The notes beneath the pieces are model-generated. The model was not told the DNA's origin. It made no database searches and saw nothing but the letters and a program-made list of their open reading frames with translations. A stretch of DNA of 28,164 bases, taken from Parvularia atlantis. Taxonomy: Eukaryota > Opisthokonta > Rotosphaerida. Within the stretch, counting starts at the first letter, position 1, and every line of letters starts with the position of its first letter. The DNA lies in the NCBI GenBank assembly GCA_943704415.1, contig CALSCO010000809.1, positions 1 to 28,164 of the forward strand, written 5' to 3'. This document shows, piece by piece, positions 1 through 11,817 of the stretch. Position numbers and translations under genes: made by a program.

Positions 1-265
1 GGGGGGGGGTGACGTGCCGGGCGATGACCGCACCTCATGGCTTTCGGCGGAACGGCGAAGATGCGCTTCTCGCCCTCTCTCTGCTCTCGCTCTGTCGTGC
101 GCAGGCGCACTGTGGACGCGTGTGAGGTGCGGGCATGGACACGGCCCGGGCGGGCAGCGTGGTGCGCGCGCGGCCAGGAGAGAGGAAGGAGAGCGAGAAA
201 GCGGTCAGAGGGGGATGCCCAACGCCCACCAGCGGTAAATAGTCGCATCCAAATAGCGTGCCACC
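1..265. other. Leader region before the rhomboid gene
   Basis: No gene recognised here. The window opens with a run of nine G. A purine-rich stretch lies at about 174-215, and the sequence before the ATG at 266 (GCCACC) is a good eukaryotic start context. Short open frames in this stretch are arginine-rich and look like by-products of GC richness. It probably holds the promoter and 5' leader of the rhomboid gene. Confidence 0.5.
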
Positions 266-1274
266 ATGATGCCGGCGGTCCGTGACACGACTAGCACGCC
301 GTCCAGCGGCGTCGCGCTCGCGCCCGCGCTCGCCACGTCGCGGCTATGGACGCGCGTCGTGCTCGGGGGCATCGTCGCCGTGCACGCGTGCGCGCAGCTC
401 GGGCTGTCGCCGCTCTGGGCCGCGGACCTGTGCGTCGTGCCGGACGAGCTCGCGAGTGGCGCGACCGTACGGTGGCTCACGCTGCTTACGGCGCCGTTCG
501 GACACGCTTCGTGGCTGCACGTGCTGTTCAACGCGCTGGCGTGGGTGCAGGTGCGTGCCGTGCGGCTACGTGCGGGCGCCGAGCGACGCTGACGAGCGCG
601 CGCGCCAGCTCGGCGAGACGCTCGAGGTCTCGGTTGGCACGGCGCAGTTTGTGCACCTGTTCTGGGTGACGGTCGTGCTGAGCGGCGTGCTGCTAGTCGT
701 GCTGAGCCAGGTGTGGCTGGGGACACGGGGGCGCAGCGTGGAGGGCGGCTAAGGGTGCGTGCACTTCGTAGCTCATGCGCCTGCTGCTGCCGTTCCTGTA
801 TACGCCCGCGTGCCACTTGGGCCTGTCGGGCGTGCTGTTCTGCCTGCTCGTGCTCGACACGCACGCGACGCCCACGCCGCAGCGCTCGCTTCTGGGCGTC
901 TTCCAGGTGCCCGCGGCACGCTACCCGCTCCTGCTGCTCGTCGCGGTGCAGCTGCTCGTGCCCAACGCGTCGTTCCTCGGGCACCTGAGCGGCCTGCTGG
1001 TGCGCTCGCTTGCTCACGTGTGCCTACGCTGCTCAGGCGCGCGCGCGTGCAGGTCGGCTATGCCCTGCTCACCGTGTATGACCACGTGGGCCTCCCGTCC
1101 GCGGCCGTGCATTGGCTTGACAAGCGGCTGCAGCCGGCGCTCGGGCGCTTCAGGTACCTGACCGCGCCAGCGTTTTCGACGCTGCCGCTGGCCATGCCCG
1201 GGAGCACAGCACCGGCACCGAGCGAGTTTGCGCGGTGGGCGCAGATGACGAGCGGCCTGGTGCGCTCGGCCGTC

Positions 1275-1311
<37 letters not shown>

Positions 1312-1406
1312 CCACGGCCGGCGACAAGCCAGCCGCATTCCCGGGGCAGGGCCAAGTGCTCGGATCCGGCACGAACGCGAGCGCAGCAGCGCCCGGTGTT
1401 GTGTAA
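266..1406 (+). CDS. Rhomboid-family intramembrane serine protease
   Basis: Cleaves membrane proteins within the lipid bilayer; fungal and animal relatives (Rbd2, RHBDL4-like) sit in Golgi or ER. Exons 266-550, 609-710, 772-999 and 1053-1406, all phase 0, give 322 residues. Visible family marks: HVLFN (H85, N89) in an early membrane segment, GLSG with the nucleophile Ser148, and GHLSG with His200, the catalytic dyad. About six hydrophobic segments fill residues 30-220. The C-terminal 110 residues are polar and carry 11 serines coded by AGC repeats. The start is the first ATG in a good context; a second Met follows directly. The three introns are 53-61 nt. Dyad and loops look complete, so an active protease is expected. 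Which rhomboid subfamily it belongs to cannot be settled by eye. Confidence 0.93.
1278..1310 (+). repeat. (AGC)11 trinucleotide repeat in coding DNA
   Basis: Eleven uninterrupted AGC units encode polyserine in the C-terminal tail of the rhomboid protein. The uniform codon use suggests slippage expansion, so length is probably variable between strains. Confidence 0.95.
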
Positions 1407-1502
1407 TGTTGCTTTTGTGCAGATCGCAAGTGTGCGTTGCGGAACCGCGCGAAACAAAGAGAGAGGGGACGGGGCCGCCTGCCCTGCGCCTTGGCGGCCC
1501 GC

Positions 1503-2865
1503 CTAGAAGACCGTGTCGAGCGCGCGGATGATCTGCTCGTACATGGTCATGACGAGCGCGACGTCGGCGACGACGCGGATGAAGCGCGGAAGCACGCCTG
1601 GGCGCGCGCGGGCAGCGTGAGCAGCGCACGCGGTCAGCACGGCGCGGCACACCCTTGTAAAATCTGCGGGCGGGCGCGAGCGTTAGCGGCTGCCAAGTGC
1701 GTACGTGCGCGCCAGAGCACACCCAGTGACGCCCGTCTCGCGGAAGATCTGCACAGCGCAGTCGAGCGAATTGCGGTACTTCTTGGCGTCGAGGCCCTGC
1801 CCGGCGCCGGTTCGCGTGAGCACGGCGTGTCGCTGTTGCCGCGGGTGCACGCGCACCTGCATGCGCGACTTGACGACGTCCAGCGGGTTGTTGCCGATGA
1901 CCGACGCCGCGCCGGCGATCGCGCCGCAAAACAGGCTGTTGTACCACGGCAACTCCTTCTTGTGGTCGCCGCCCTGCAGGTACAGCCGGACCTGGTTGTA
2001 GACGAGGAAGCGAATGCCCTGGTTCGTGCCCTGCTTGAGAATGGTCGCCGTCAGGCCCTTGTAGATGCCGCCAAGGCCTGGGCAACCGGCTCAGCAGGCA
2101 GCGCACGACGTCGCGCACGCACAACACCGCGAACGCACCCTCCTCGCGCACGATCGTTGTGATGCCGTGCACGAGGCCCTTGTAGCGCTTGGTCGTGGCC
2201 TGATCGTGGATCAGCTTGACCTTGACCGTCTCCATCGGGCACACGACAAAGATGGCCTCGGTCACGCCCGCACCGAGGCCAGCGAGGAAGTTTCGGCTGG
2301 CCGTCATCTTACCGTTCTCGTCCATCAGCCGCTTCTTGAACTCCTCAAACGCGAGGAAGCGCACGGCCGCCTTGGGCACTGAGCCCACGAGCAGCGACGA
2401 CAGGCCGCGGTACAGCCCGAAGAAGCCGTGGTCGCGCAGGGTGATGCGCACGACGTCCATCGGGCTCTTGTACTTCTTGTCGAGCTGCAGCTGCGTCTTG
2501 ACGTACTCGGTCGGCATGGTGATGCAGATCTCGATGCCTGGGCCCACCGGCGCGCCGTCAGCCTGCACCGGCCCGGGGCGCGTCATCACCACGCACCGCC
2601 GGCGATGCCGCCCGCCAGCACCGACTTGACGGGGCTCACGCCCGGGCGCGCCACCGCGCCCGTCAGCACCGTGTCCTTCTCGGCCTGACGTGCGCCGAGG
2701 GCGCCGCGGCGGCGTTCAGCCTCGCGCCGCGTGAGAGCATCGGCAGCGGCAGCCGCGCACCACACTGCCCGAACGCGGCCGCTCGTCGGTGACGAGCACG
2801 GCCGGCGGTAGCACGACCGGCGGCAGCGCGGCCTGCAGGCCCTGCGCAGACAGAACGAGCGGCAT
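1503..2865 (-). CDS. CTP1: Mitochondrial tricarboxylate (citrate) carrier
   Basis: SLC25 carrier of the inner mitochondrial membrane that exchanges citrate for malate or other tricarboxylates. Exons (low to high) 1503-1597, 1653-1663, 1723-1796, 1857-2077, 2139-2537, 2597-2684 and 2761-2865 give 330 residues, against 311 in human SLC25A1. The three carrier repeats show their PxD/E-type motifs: PTEYVKTQ, PMETVKVK and PLDVVKSR. IEICITMPTEYVKTQLQ and CPMETVKVKLIHDQ are characteristic of the citrate subfamily rather than other SLC25 members. One internal exon is only 11 nt, reading FYKG across its borders. The N-terminal 35 residues are not conserved and exon 1 is less certain: its donor may be at 2760 or 2763. 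All introns are 55-79 nt. Confidence 0.96.
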
Positions 2866-3202
2866 TGGCGGCGGTCGACGGGGGCGGCTGCGCGGCGGGT
2901 GGGCGCGCGCGTTGAGCGCGAGCGACTCGGCGCGAGTCGCACGATGGTCACGTGAGGATAGGTATATCGGATGTACCCCGCCGTTCGCTCTACGACTCGG
3001 CGGGCGAAGTGCAGCAGACGCTGCAGCGCACGGAGGCGACGCTGCGCGCCATCAAGCAGCACATTGCCTGTGCCCTGCTTTGACGAGAAGCCGCCCTACG
3101 TCGCCGCGATGTGCCGCCTGTGCCGCCCTGCCAGTGAGTCTTGTACTCGCTTCAGTTTGCAACCAACGTCCAACACATCATCATGATGATGCATCATGAC
3201 CT
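2866..3202. other. Spacer with an orphan heptad-rich open frame
   Basis: Between the start of the carrier gene and the end of the nuclease-kinase gene. On the + strand a frame open from 2916 to a TGA near 3081 reads YDSAGEVQQTLQRT and then EATLRAIKQH, a convincing amphipathic helix, but it has no ATG. I could not build a gene from it or name a family. It could be the last exon or remnant of a + strand gene cut by the neighbouring insertion, or chance. GC falls from about 3125 onward. Confidence 0.35.
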
Positions 3203-3218
3203 CTAGCCTGCCAGTGAG
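3128..3218. repeat. 12-bp direct repeats around a palindrome
   Basis: CCTGCCAGTGAG occurs at 3128-3139 and again at 3207-3218. The second copy overlaps the last codons of the nuclease-kinase gene; the first lies outside it. Between them sits the perfect 16-bp palindrome CATCATCATGATGATG at 3176-3191, followed by a further GCATCATGA. The arrangement may be a local duplication at the element's edge or part of the gene's 3' processing region. Confidence 0.85.
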
Positions 3219-5020
3219 CGAGACGCGTGCTGGATGCACGGCAGCTTAAGAACGTCGTCGATGCTCATAGAGCCGTCCGAGAGGCCTGCCACAGCCTGAC
3301 GCAGCTGTTGCTCGGTGTCGCTGCTGGTGTCGGCGAAGGTGGAGAGCCTACCGGAGATGAGCTTTGCGAACGCGAGCACGTCCCGCTCTGTGGTGCACCG
3401 CTCAGGCTGCACCTCAGCTGGATAGCGAACAGGCGGAAACTCCACGCGATTTGCGTACTCGCAGTCGATGAGGTGCCACGAGTTGCTATCCGGCGTGTAG
3501 ACGATATTTGGCCAGCGAACGTCGTTGTGTGTCCAGCCCCTCTTGTGCAACATGCTCAAAGCTGACCCAATGCAGTAGATCGCGCGCGGCAGTTCCCCCA
3601 ACGTCGGGACACGCTCGATGCCAACAGGCTGAAGGGTGAAGACCAAAGACTTCTCGTTGTCACCCTTTCTGATGAGCCTCTCCTCCTGCTTGATCGATTT
3701 CTCGGTGAAGGGAATGTCCTTGCCGGTGTCGTAGAAAGCAGTCATCGCGTCACGCCACGCCTTCATCTCCATGAGAGGAGACGAGAACGCTTTCTCCACG
3801 TTGTCAAAATTGATCCTGACTTCGCAGTTCGTACGCTTGTGCCAGTGCAGCATTTTAAGCTGGATCGGGTACATGATCGGATTCAGTCTCGCCGGCGCAA
3901 TGACTGATCGGCAATATCTGCCAATATTGATCAGCGCTGCGATCAACCTCAGAATGTCTGTGCCATCGGTGAGCACAAAGCTGTTCTCCGAAAACGGCTG
4001 TATTGAGTTCGTAGCAATCATCTGGTAGATTACCAAGTTGGAGCCCTGGAAGGCAAAGCCGAAAACAAACGGCAGTTGACCGTAGTGAGGCAGCCGAAAA
4101 AATTTCCTTCGCAGATCGTCCAGTGCCTGCATTAGCGTCCCCGAAATGGCTTTTTCTTCTGCCAGTATCAACGGAGGATATTGAGAAAAACCACCCGAAA
4201 TATCTGGCCTTGTTTTTCCAGTAGTTGTCGTTGTTATGACGTTCCGATCGAATGATAATCCAGGCACAAGTGAGGTGAGCAGCGCGAAGATCAACGACGA
4301 CTGAGAGTGCATGGAATCCTCCGTTGTGATCGTGTCACTTTTGTGTAGCAGCCAATACTCAAGGTGAACGTTAATTTTGAAGTGCAGATTTGTAGGGTGC
4401 ATTTTCAGCCAATCTGGCAGCTCAGACACGTCTCTCCTAAGCAGCGCAACTGCTGCACGGCTGACGTACAAAGGAGAAGTGATAGGCTGAACAAGAAGAT
4501 CCTGCAAATTGAAGCTTGGCTGCAAAATGTCCATCGGCAAAGGTATATAGGCCTCCCCTTCCACTGGAACGACAACTTCTTTCCTTGCTTCTTCTGCCTC
4601 CTCGGCTTCTTTCCTTCTTGCTTCCTCTTCCTTTTTCGGCTTTCCTTCCTCTGTCCAACGACTGTTAGCGGTGATTATCTTCATGGTCATCATCAACGCA
4701 CTTGTTCTCTTGTTCAGGTTCATCTGTGCTTGCAACTCGTCCATCTCCCGTTGCCGCTTCAGGCGCATACTGCGGTACTCTTGCTTGTGCTCGTCGCTCT
4801 CCTCGGGATCTTCCAAACGACGCTCCAGTTCATTTATACGCGCCTCAAGAAATCGAATTACTTCGACTTCCGCTTCAGTGAAAACTAACTCTTGTTTCCT
4901 GATGCTTGCGGACACAGCTGCCGCTCCACTGTCCGCTGGACCAGGAATTGCGATGCTTTTGCCGTCTTGGGCCATGATATGCAACTGCTTGCACGTTAGT
5001 TTGAGACGTATGCAACCAAC
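3158..5020. mobile_element. Putative inserted low-GC island with 10-bp flanking repeats
   Basis: TGCAACCAAC is present at 3158-3167 and again, identical, at 5011-5020, enclosing a block that contains only the intronless nuclease-kinase gene and is visibly lower in GC than everything around it. The left copy is preceded by CTTCAGTT (3150-3157) and the right copy ends in AACTGAAG (5018-5025), its exact inverse complement. This looks like a target duplication at a palindromic site, but no transposase, terminal inverted repeat or other mobility gene is visible. It could equally be transferred DNA joined by repair. Confidence 0.45.
3203..4975 (-). CDS. Crinkler-like protein: coiled coil, PD-(D/E)XK nuclease-like and kinase-like domains
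   Basis: A single-exon 590-residue protein. Residues 30-135 form a charged coiled coil rich in E, K and R. Residues about 175-320 resemble the restriction-endonuclease-fold domain: RPDIS (D258) followed by LILAEEK (E273, K275) fits the PD...ExK signature. Residues about 420-560 resemble a protein kinase C-lobe: THND (D485) for the catalytic loop, WPN (N490), and LIDCEY (D504) for the metal site; a glycine loop is not obvious. This nuclease-kinase order is known from Crinkler-type proteins of oomycetes and chytrids and from related fungal proteins; their usual N-terminal header is absent here. The ATG at 4975 is the first in frame. No introns and lower GC set it apart from its neighbours. The function is inferred from domains only. 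Confidence 0.85.
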   Translation of the reverse strand: MAQDGKSIAIPGPADSGAAAVSASIRKQELVFTEAEVEVIRFLEARINELERRLEDPEESDEHKQEYRSMRLKRQREMDELQAQMNLNKRTSALMMTMKIITANSRWTEEGKPKKEEEARRKEAEEAEEARKEVVVPVEGEAYIPLPMDILQPSFNLQDLLVQPITSPLYVSRAAVALLRRDVSELPDWLKMHPTNLHFKINVHLEYWLLHKSDTITTEDSMHSQSSLIFALLTSLVPGLSFDRNVITTTTTGKTRPDISGGFSQYPPLILAEEKAISGTLMQALDDLRRKFFRLPHYGQLPFVFGFAFQGSNLVIYQMIATNSIQPFSENSFVLTDGTDILRLIAALINIGRYCRSVIAPARLNPIMYPIQLKMLHWHKRTNCEVRINFDNVEKAFSSPLMEMKAWRDAMTAFYDTGKDIPFTEKSIKQEERLIRKGDNEKSLVFTLQPVGIERVPTLGELPRAIYCIGSALSMLHKRGWTHNDVRWPNIVYTPDSNSWHLIDCEYANRVEFPPVRYPAEVQPERCTTERDVLAFAKLISGRLSTFADTSSDTEQQLRQAVAGLSDGSMSIDDVLKLPCIQHASRSLAG

Positions 5021-5405
5021 TGAAGCCCGTGCGCGTGCCTTAGTCTCGCAGCTTGGCCTGACTCGGTGCGTGCCTCGGTCTCTCTTGTATGACGTGCGGC
5101 GCGGCTTGCTGCTGCTGTCACGCGTGCGTCTGCATATGTACCTTTTCAGTTTCTCATATAGCGCCTTCCGGGCGCCGTTCGTGTCACCTTATGATGTCAC
5201 GCAGTTAATGCTGACGTTGCTTGGGACGTCCACCGGCGCACGCTCGAGGCGGGTCGGCGGTGCGGCGCACGTGCGGGCGGTCGCCGTGCTGCGAAGAGGA
5301 GGGCACGGGTGTGCCGCGGCGCGGCAATCAGTCGCCTTTTTTCGCCGCAGGCGACTACGGGCTATGCGCGCGCGCGGGCCGGTGGAGCGGTGCGGTGCGG
5401 TGCAA

Positions 5406-5475
5406 CGGTGCGGTGCGGCGGTGCGGTGCGGCGGTGCGGTGCGGCGGTGCGGTGCGGCGGTGCGGTGCGGCGGTG
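5406..5475. repeat. 13-bp tandem repeat (about 5.4 copies)
   Basis: CGGTGCGGTGCGG is repeated five times without change (5406-5470) and then partly (5471-5475). The unit is built from a shorter CGGTG motif that also occurs just upstream (5390-5400) and, in a similar GTGCG run, inside an ITFG1-like gene intron at 20575-20600. It is a minisatellite without spacers. Confidence 0.95.
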
Positions 5476-5485
5476 AGTGGGGGCC

Positions 5486-5504
5486 TATGCCAGAAACTGG
5501 CATA
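5486..5504. repeat. Short perfect hairpin
   Basis: TATGCCAG, a three-base loop AAA, then CTGGCATA: an 8-bp stem directly after the 13-bp array. It could be structural or chance; no neighbouring gene end explains it. Confidence 0.75.
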
Positions 5505-5609
5505 TCGCACCGCTTCAGTGGATCTGCGTAGCCGATCCCGGTATGCCGGCGACAATGCGAGTTGTCGTCGGCCGCCCTTCTCTTGGCCTTGCATCCGTGC
5601 TTACATACA

Positions 5610-5980
5610 TTACACGCTGTTCACTGTGGCATGAGTGCCCGGTGCAGTAGCTCGCAGAATTGCGCGCAAGCGGAAGCAGACGGCCACCCACGCGCGCACA
5701 TGCCGTCACGCACCGTCGCGATCGTTCATGCTGCGCGCAAAGACGTCGTACACCGCAGGCAGCCGCGGCCGCAGCGCCTCGTCATGCCCGTTGAGCTTGA
5801 CGAACGACAGCAGTAGGCGCGTCGCGTCTTGGCTCTGCGGTCCAGCACTGCCATCGCAGTCGGCGCGAGCCACGCTGCTAGGCCCTCGCTGCGCCAGCCG
5901 CTCGCGAGCACCGCCAGCGCCTCGCCCACGGCCAAATGCAGCAGCACGCTCTGCGCCCACTCGCTCGTCCCGGCAAACAT
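5610..5980 (-). CDS. Unidentified small protein (tentative)
   Basis: I do not recognise this gene. A three-exon model (5610-5623, 5714-5834, 5912-5980) gives 67 residues. Exon 1 reads EWAQSVLLHLAVGEALA and exon 2 reads TRLLLSFVKLNGHDEALRPR and then LPAVYDVFARSM, both helical and non-arginine-rich, unlike the shadow frames of this GC-rich DNA. The exon 1-2 intron (5835-5911) has GT-AG borders in matching phase; the last exon is speculative. The text has the feel of an armadillo/HEAT-like helical repeat. The start lies only 56 bp past the Hsp60 stop codon on the same strand. It may be a real small gene or a fragment of a longer one. Confidence 0.35.
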
Positions 5981-6036
5981 AAAACACGACCAGAGCGCGC
6001 ATCATCGCACTCGTCCTTTCATGTGAACTTCGTGGC

Positions 6037-9431
<3,395 letters not shown>

Positions 9432-9542
9432 GCGCATGCCGGCCGCGTGCCCCTCCCCGGCGCGTGTTTTGCTGCTGTGTGTGCTGCGCACGGGCGGCCC
9501 GCGCTTGAGCCTGAGGAGACGGTCACCGTTTGACTCTCGAGC

Positions 9543-10821
9543 ATGACCACGCGGCGCTCCGTCACCGTGCGCGTACCCGCCACCACGGCCAACCTCGGCC
9601 CGGGCTTCGACTGCCTTGGTGCGGCGCGGCTGCGCGCGCGCGTGCCGACGGGCCGCTGGACGTGCTTGCGACGACGCACACGCGCGCGCGCAGGCATGGC
9701 CGTCGACCTGTGGAACGAGCTGACGGTGACACGCGCGGACCGGTTCGAGGTGGTGATCGAGGGCGAGGGCGCGGCGCAGCTGCCTCGCGACGCGAGCAAC
9801 CTGGTCGTGACGGGCGTGGAGGCGGCGTTTCGGGTGCGCGCGCGCGCGCCCCGGTGCGCAACGTGTGTGCCGCATGTGCTCCGACACGTGCTGCGGTGCC
9901 AGGCCGCGAAGCAGGACGTGCCGACGCTGCGCTACGAGCTGCGCAACACCATCCCGTTCGCACGCGGCCTCGGCAGCAGCTCCGCGGCCATCGTCTCGGG
10001 CCTCATCGCCGGCCTCGCCATCGCCGGCCACGAGCTCGCGGTCGAGGGCTCGGAGGAGCTGCTGCAGCTCGCGGCCGCGATCGAGGGCCACCCGGACAAC
10101 GTCGCGCCGGCCATCTACGGCGGCGTGCAGCTGGGCATCCACACGGGCGAACGGTGCGCGCGGCCCGTCGCGCGTGCATCTGAGCCTGGCGCAGGTGGTA
10201 CACGTCGCGCGTGGCCATGCCGCCCGGCATCCAGTGCGTGCTGTTCGTGCCCGACACCACGTGCGAGACGTCCGAGGCCCGCGCGCTGCTCGCCGACACG
10301 GTCCCGCGCAAGGACGCCGTCTTCAACATGGGCCGCACCGCGCTCCTCGTCAAGGCGCTCACGACCGGCAACATGAACGAGCTCCGCTTCGCCACGCAGG
10401 ACCGCCTGCACCAGCCGCCGCGCGCCAAGCTCATCCCGCACCTCTTCCCGCTCGTCGACGCGGCGCTCTCGGCGGGCGGTGCGGCGCCGGCGCTGCGGCC
10501 GCGCCTCTCTCGCACATGCTGACATCGCGTTCCCGCGCGGCGGCAGCCCACGGCGCGTTCCTCTCGGGCGCCGGCCCGACCATCATGGCGCTCACGTCCG
10601 GCCGCCGCGGCGACATCTTCACGCAGCGCTCGGCCGAGCGCAAGGAGTCGGACGTGGTCGAGGCCATGCGCATGGTCGCCGAGGACCTCGACGTCGGCGG
10701 CCGCCTCGTCGTCACCCGACCGACCGAGATCGGCGCGCATGTCACCGCCTGCGACCCGCCGATGGTGCAGCCAGTCGTGCGGCCGCGCACGGCGTCGACC
10801 GCGGCGACGTCGGCCGCCTGA
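9543..10821 (+). CDS. THR1: Homoserine kinase (GHMP family)
   Basis: Phosphorylates L-homoserine with ATP in threonine synthesis, in the cytosol. Exons 9543-9618, 9694-9833, 9903-10153, 10195-10478 and 10547-10821 give 341 residues (yeast Thr1 has 357). Marks: VPATTANLGPGFDCLG at the N-terminus, the GHMP phosphate loop PFARGLGSSSAA at residues 90-101, EGHPDNVAPAIYGG, RWYTSRV followed by PPGIQCVLFVPDT, DRLHQPPR, and LSGAGPTIMAL near the end. Introns 1 and 2 (75 and 69 nt) are multiples of three without stops; the exon choice rests on alignment (LG-MAVDLWNELTV). Intron 3 is only 41 nt. The enzyme is missing from animals and supports a fungal source. Confidence 0.97.
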
Positions 10822-10861
10822 GTAACTCTTGATATCTGCACACTACTGCATGCACGCTTGT

Positions 10862-11725
10862 TCAGGCTGCTGGTCCGCGGCGCCGGCGCCGGAACACGTA
10901 GCCGTCAAACACGCTCACGTCAAACTGCGCCGCGACGGCGCCCATGTCGAGCCGCTGGAACTTGAACTCGGCAGCCATCGCGCGCAGGAACGCCTCGTGC
11001 ACGCTGTCGGGCGCTGTCGCGCTCAACACGCGGGCGCACACAACACAGCTGCGCGCACCGTGGTGACCGCCGCTCGTTCACGATCACCACTTGTGTGCGC
11101 TCGTCGGCCAGCGCCGCGAGCGTGCGCACGAGCGGGTCGACGAGCTCCGAGTAGTACACGACGTCCGTGCCGAGCACGACGTCGACTGGCGGACTTAGCG
11201 CCGCGACGCTGGCCGGGTCGTCCCATTCAAGCTCGCGCACGGCCAGCGACGCGCTCGCGGTGCCGTCGTGGTCGGTCGGCAGCACTGTGCGCATGCGCGC
11301 TCAGCACGGGCGGGTGAGCAGCGGACGACGCGCACCGGCGGCGTTGCGCGCGACGTTGGCCCGCAGCGCCGGCGTAATCTCGGCCGTGTCGGTGAGCACG
11401 ACGCGGCCTGAGGCGCCGCACGTGTGAGCCGTGTGCGCCGTGTATCGCGCATCGGTCGCCGCGACGTGCCGCCGAGCATCGCCACGGCCATCCCGAGCAG
11501 GCCGAGGCCCGCGCCGACCTCGACGAAGCGCCGGTGCGCGCGCGTCTCGCGGCTCATGAACCCGCGTTCAAACAGGCTCGTCATCGCCCGAGCCACGTCC
11601 CACACCGACTGCCCAACATGGTCCGACGCCGGCTGCTGCTGCAGCGTGAGCGTGCGGCCGGCGACGGCGATGTCGACGTGCGCGTCAAAGTGGCTGGACC
11701 AGCGCTCGAAGTTGTCCGCTGGCAT
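10862..11725 (-). CDS. METTL21-type protein (lysine) methyltransferase
   Basis: A seven-beta-strand SAM-dependent methyltransferase of family 16, whose members methylate lysines of translation factors and chaperones. Exons 10862-11003, 11059-11284, 11336-11407 and 11470-11725 give 231 residues. Marks: FERWSSHFDAHV, the family's VWDVA after the Q/G-rich entry, SAM motif I VEVGAGLGLLGM, VVLTDT (post I), LEWDD, and DVVLGTDVVYY for the D..Y-type motif. The intron after MLGG fits only if its donor is GC (GGCG|GCACGT); no GT lies in the needed phase. Its stop codon faces that of homoserine kinase 40 bp away. The substrate cannot be told from the sequence. Confidence 0.88.
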
Positions 11726-11817
11726 CGGACGCAAAGGAGAGTGACAGGCGACACAGGCATCGCGTCCCCCGTCACGCGGCATCCCGCCTCGCGGTTGGCA
11801 CGCGCGTGCTCGCGCGC

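Larger units (their letters stand above)
4976..5609. other. Gene-poor stretch with tandem repeat and hairpin
   Basis: No gene recognised. The left part (to about 5220) has intermediate GC and probably holds the promoter of the nuclease-kinase gene, with the A/T-rich patch CATATAG near 5155. The right part contains the 13-bp tandem array and the short hairpin described separately. Frames open here are low-complexity translations of the repeat. Confidence 0.5.

Noticed and set aside
1235-1531. A polyglutamine protein on the + strand
   Set aside because: It is the wrong frame of the AGC repeat that encodes polyserine in the rhomboid gene.
3203-4984. Start of the nuclease-kinase protein at 4984
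   Set aside because: That codon is TTG; the first in-frame ATG is at 4975.
5406-5475. CRISPR array
   Set aside because: Units are 13 bp, directly abutting, with no spacers, in a eukaryotic setting.
5706-6005. Adaptin-family gene fragment downstream of Hsp60
   Set aside because: A loose resemblance to the adaptin LLLS..K stretch is too short to claim; the entry is left as unidentified.
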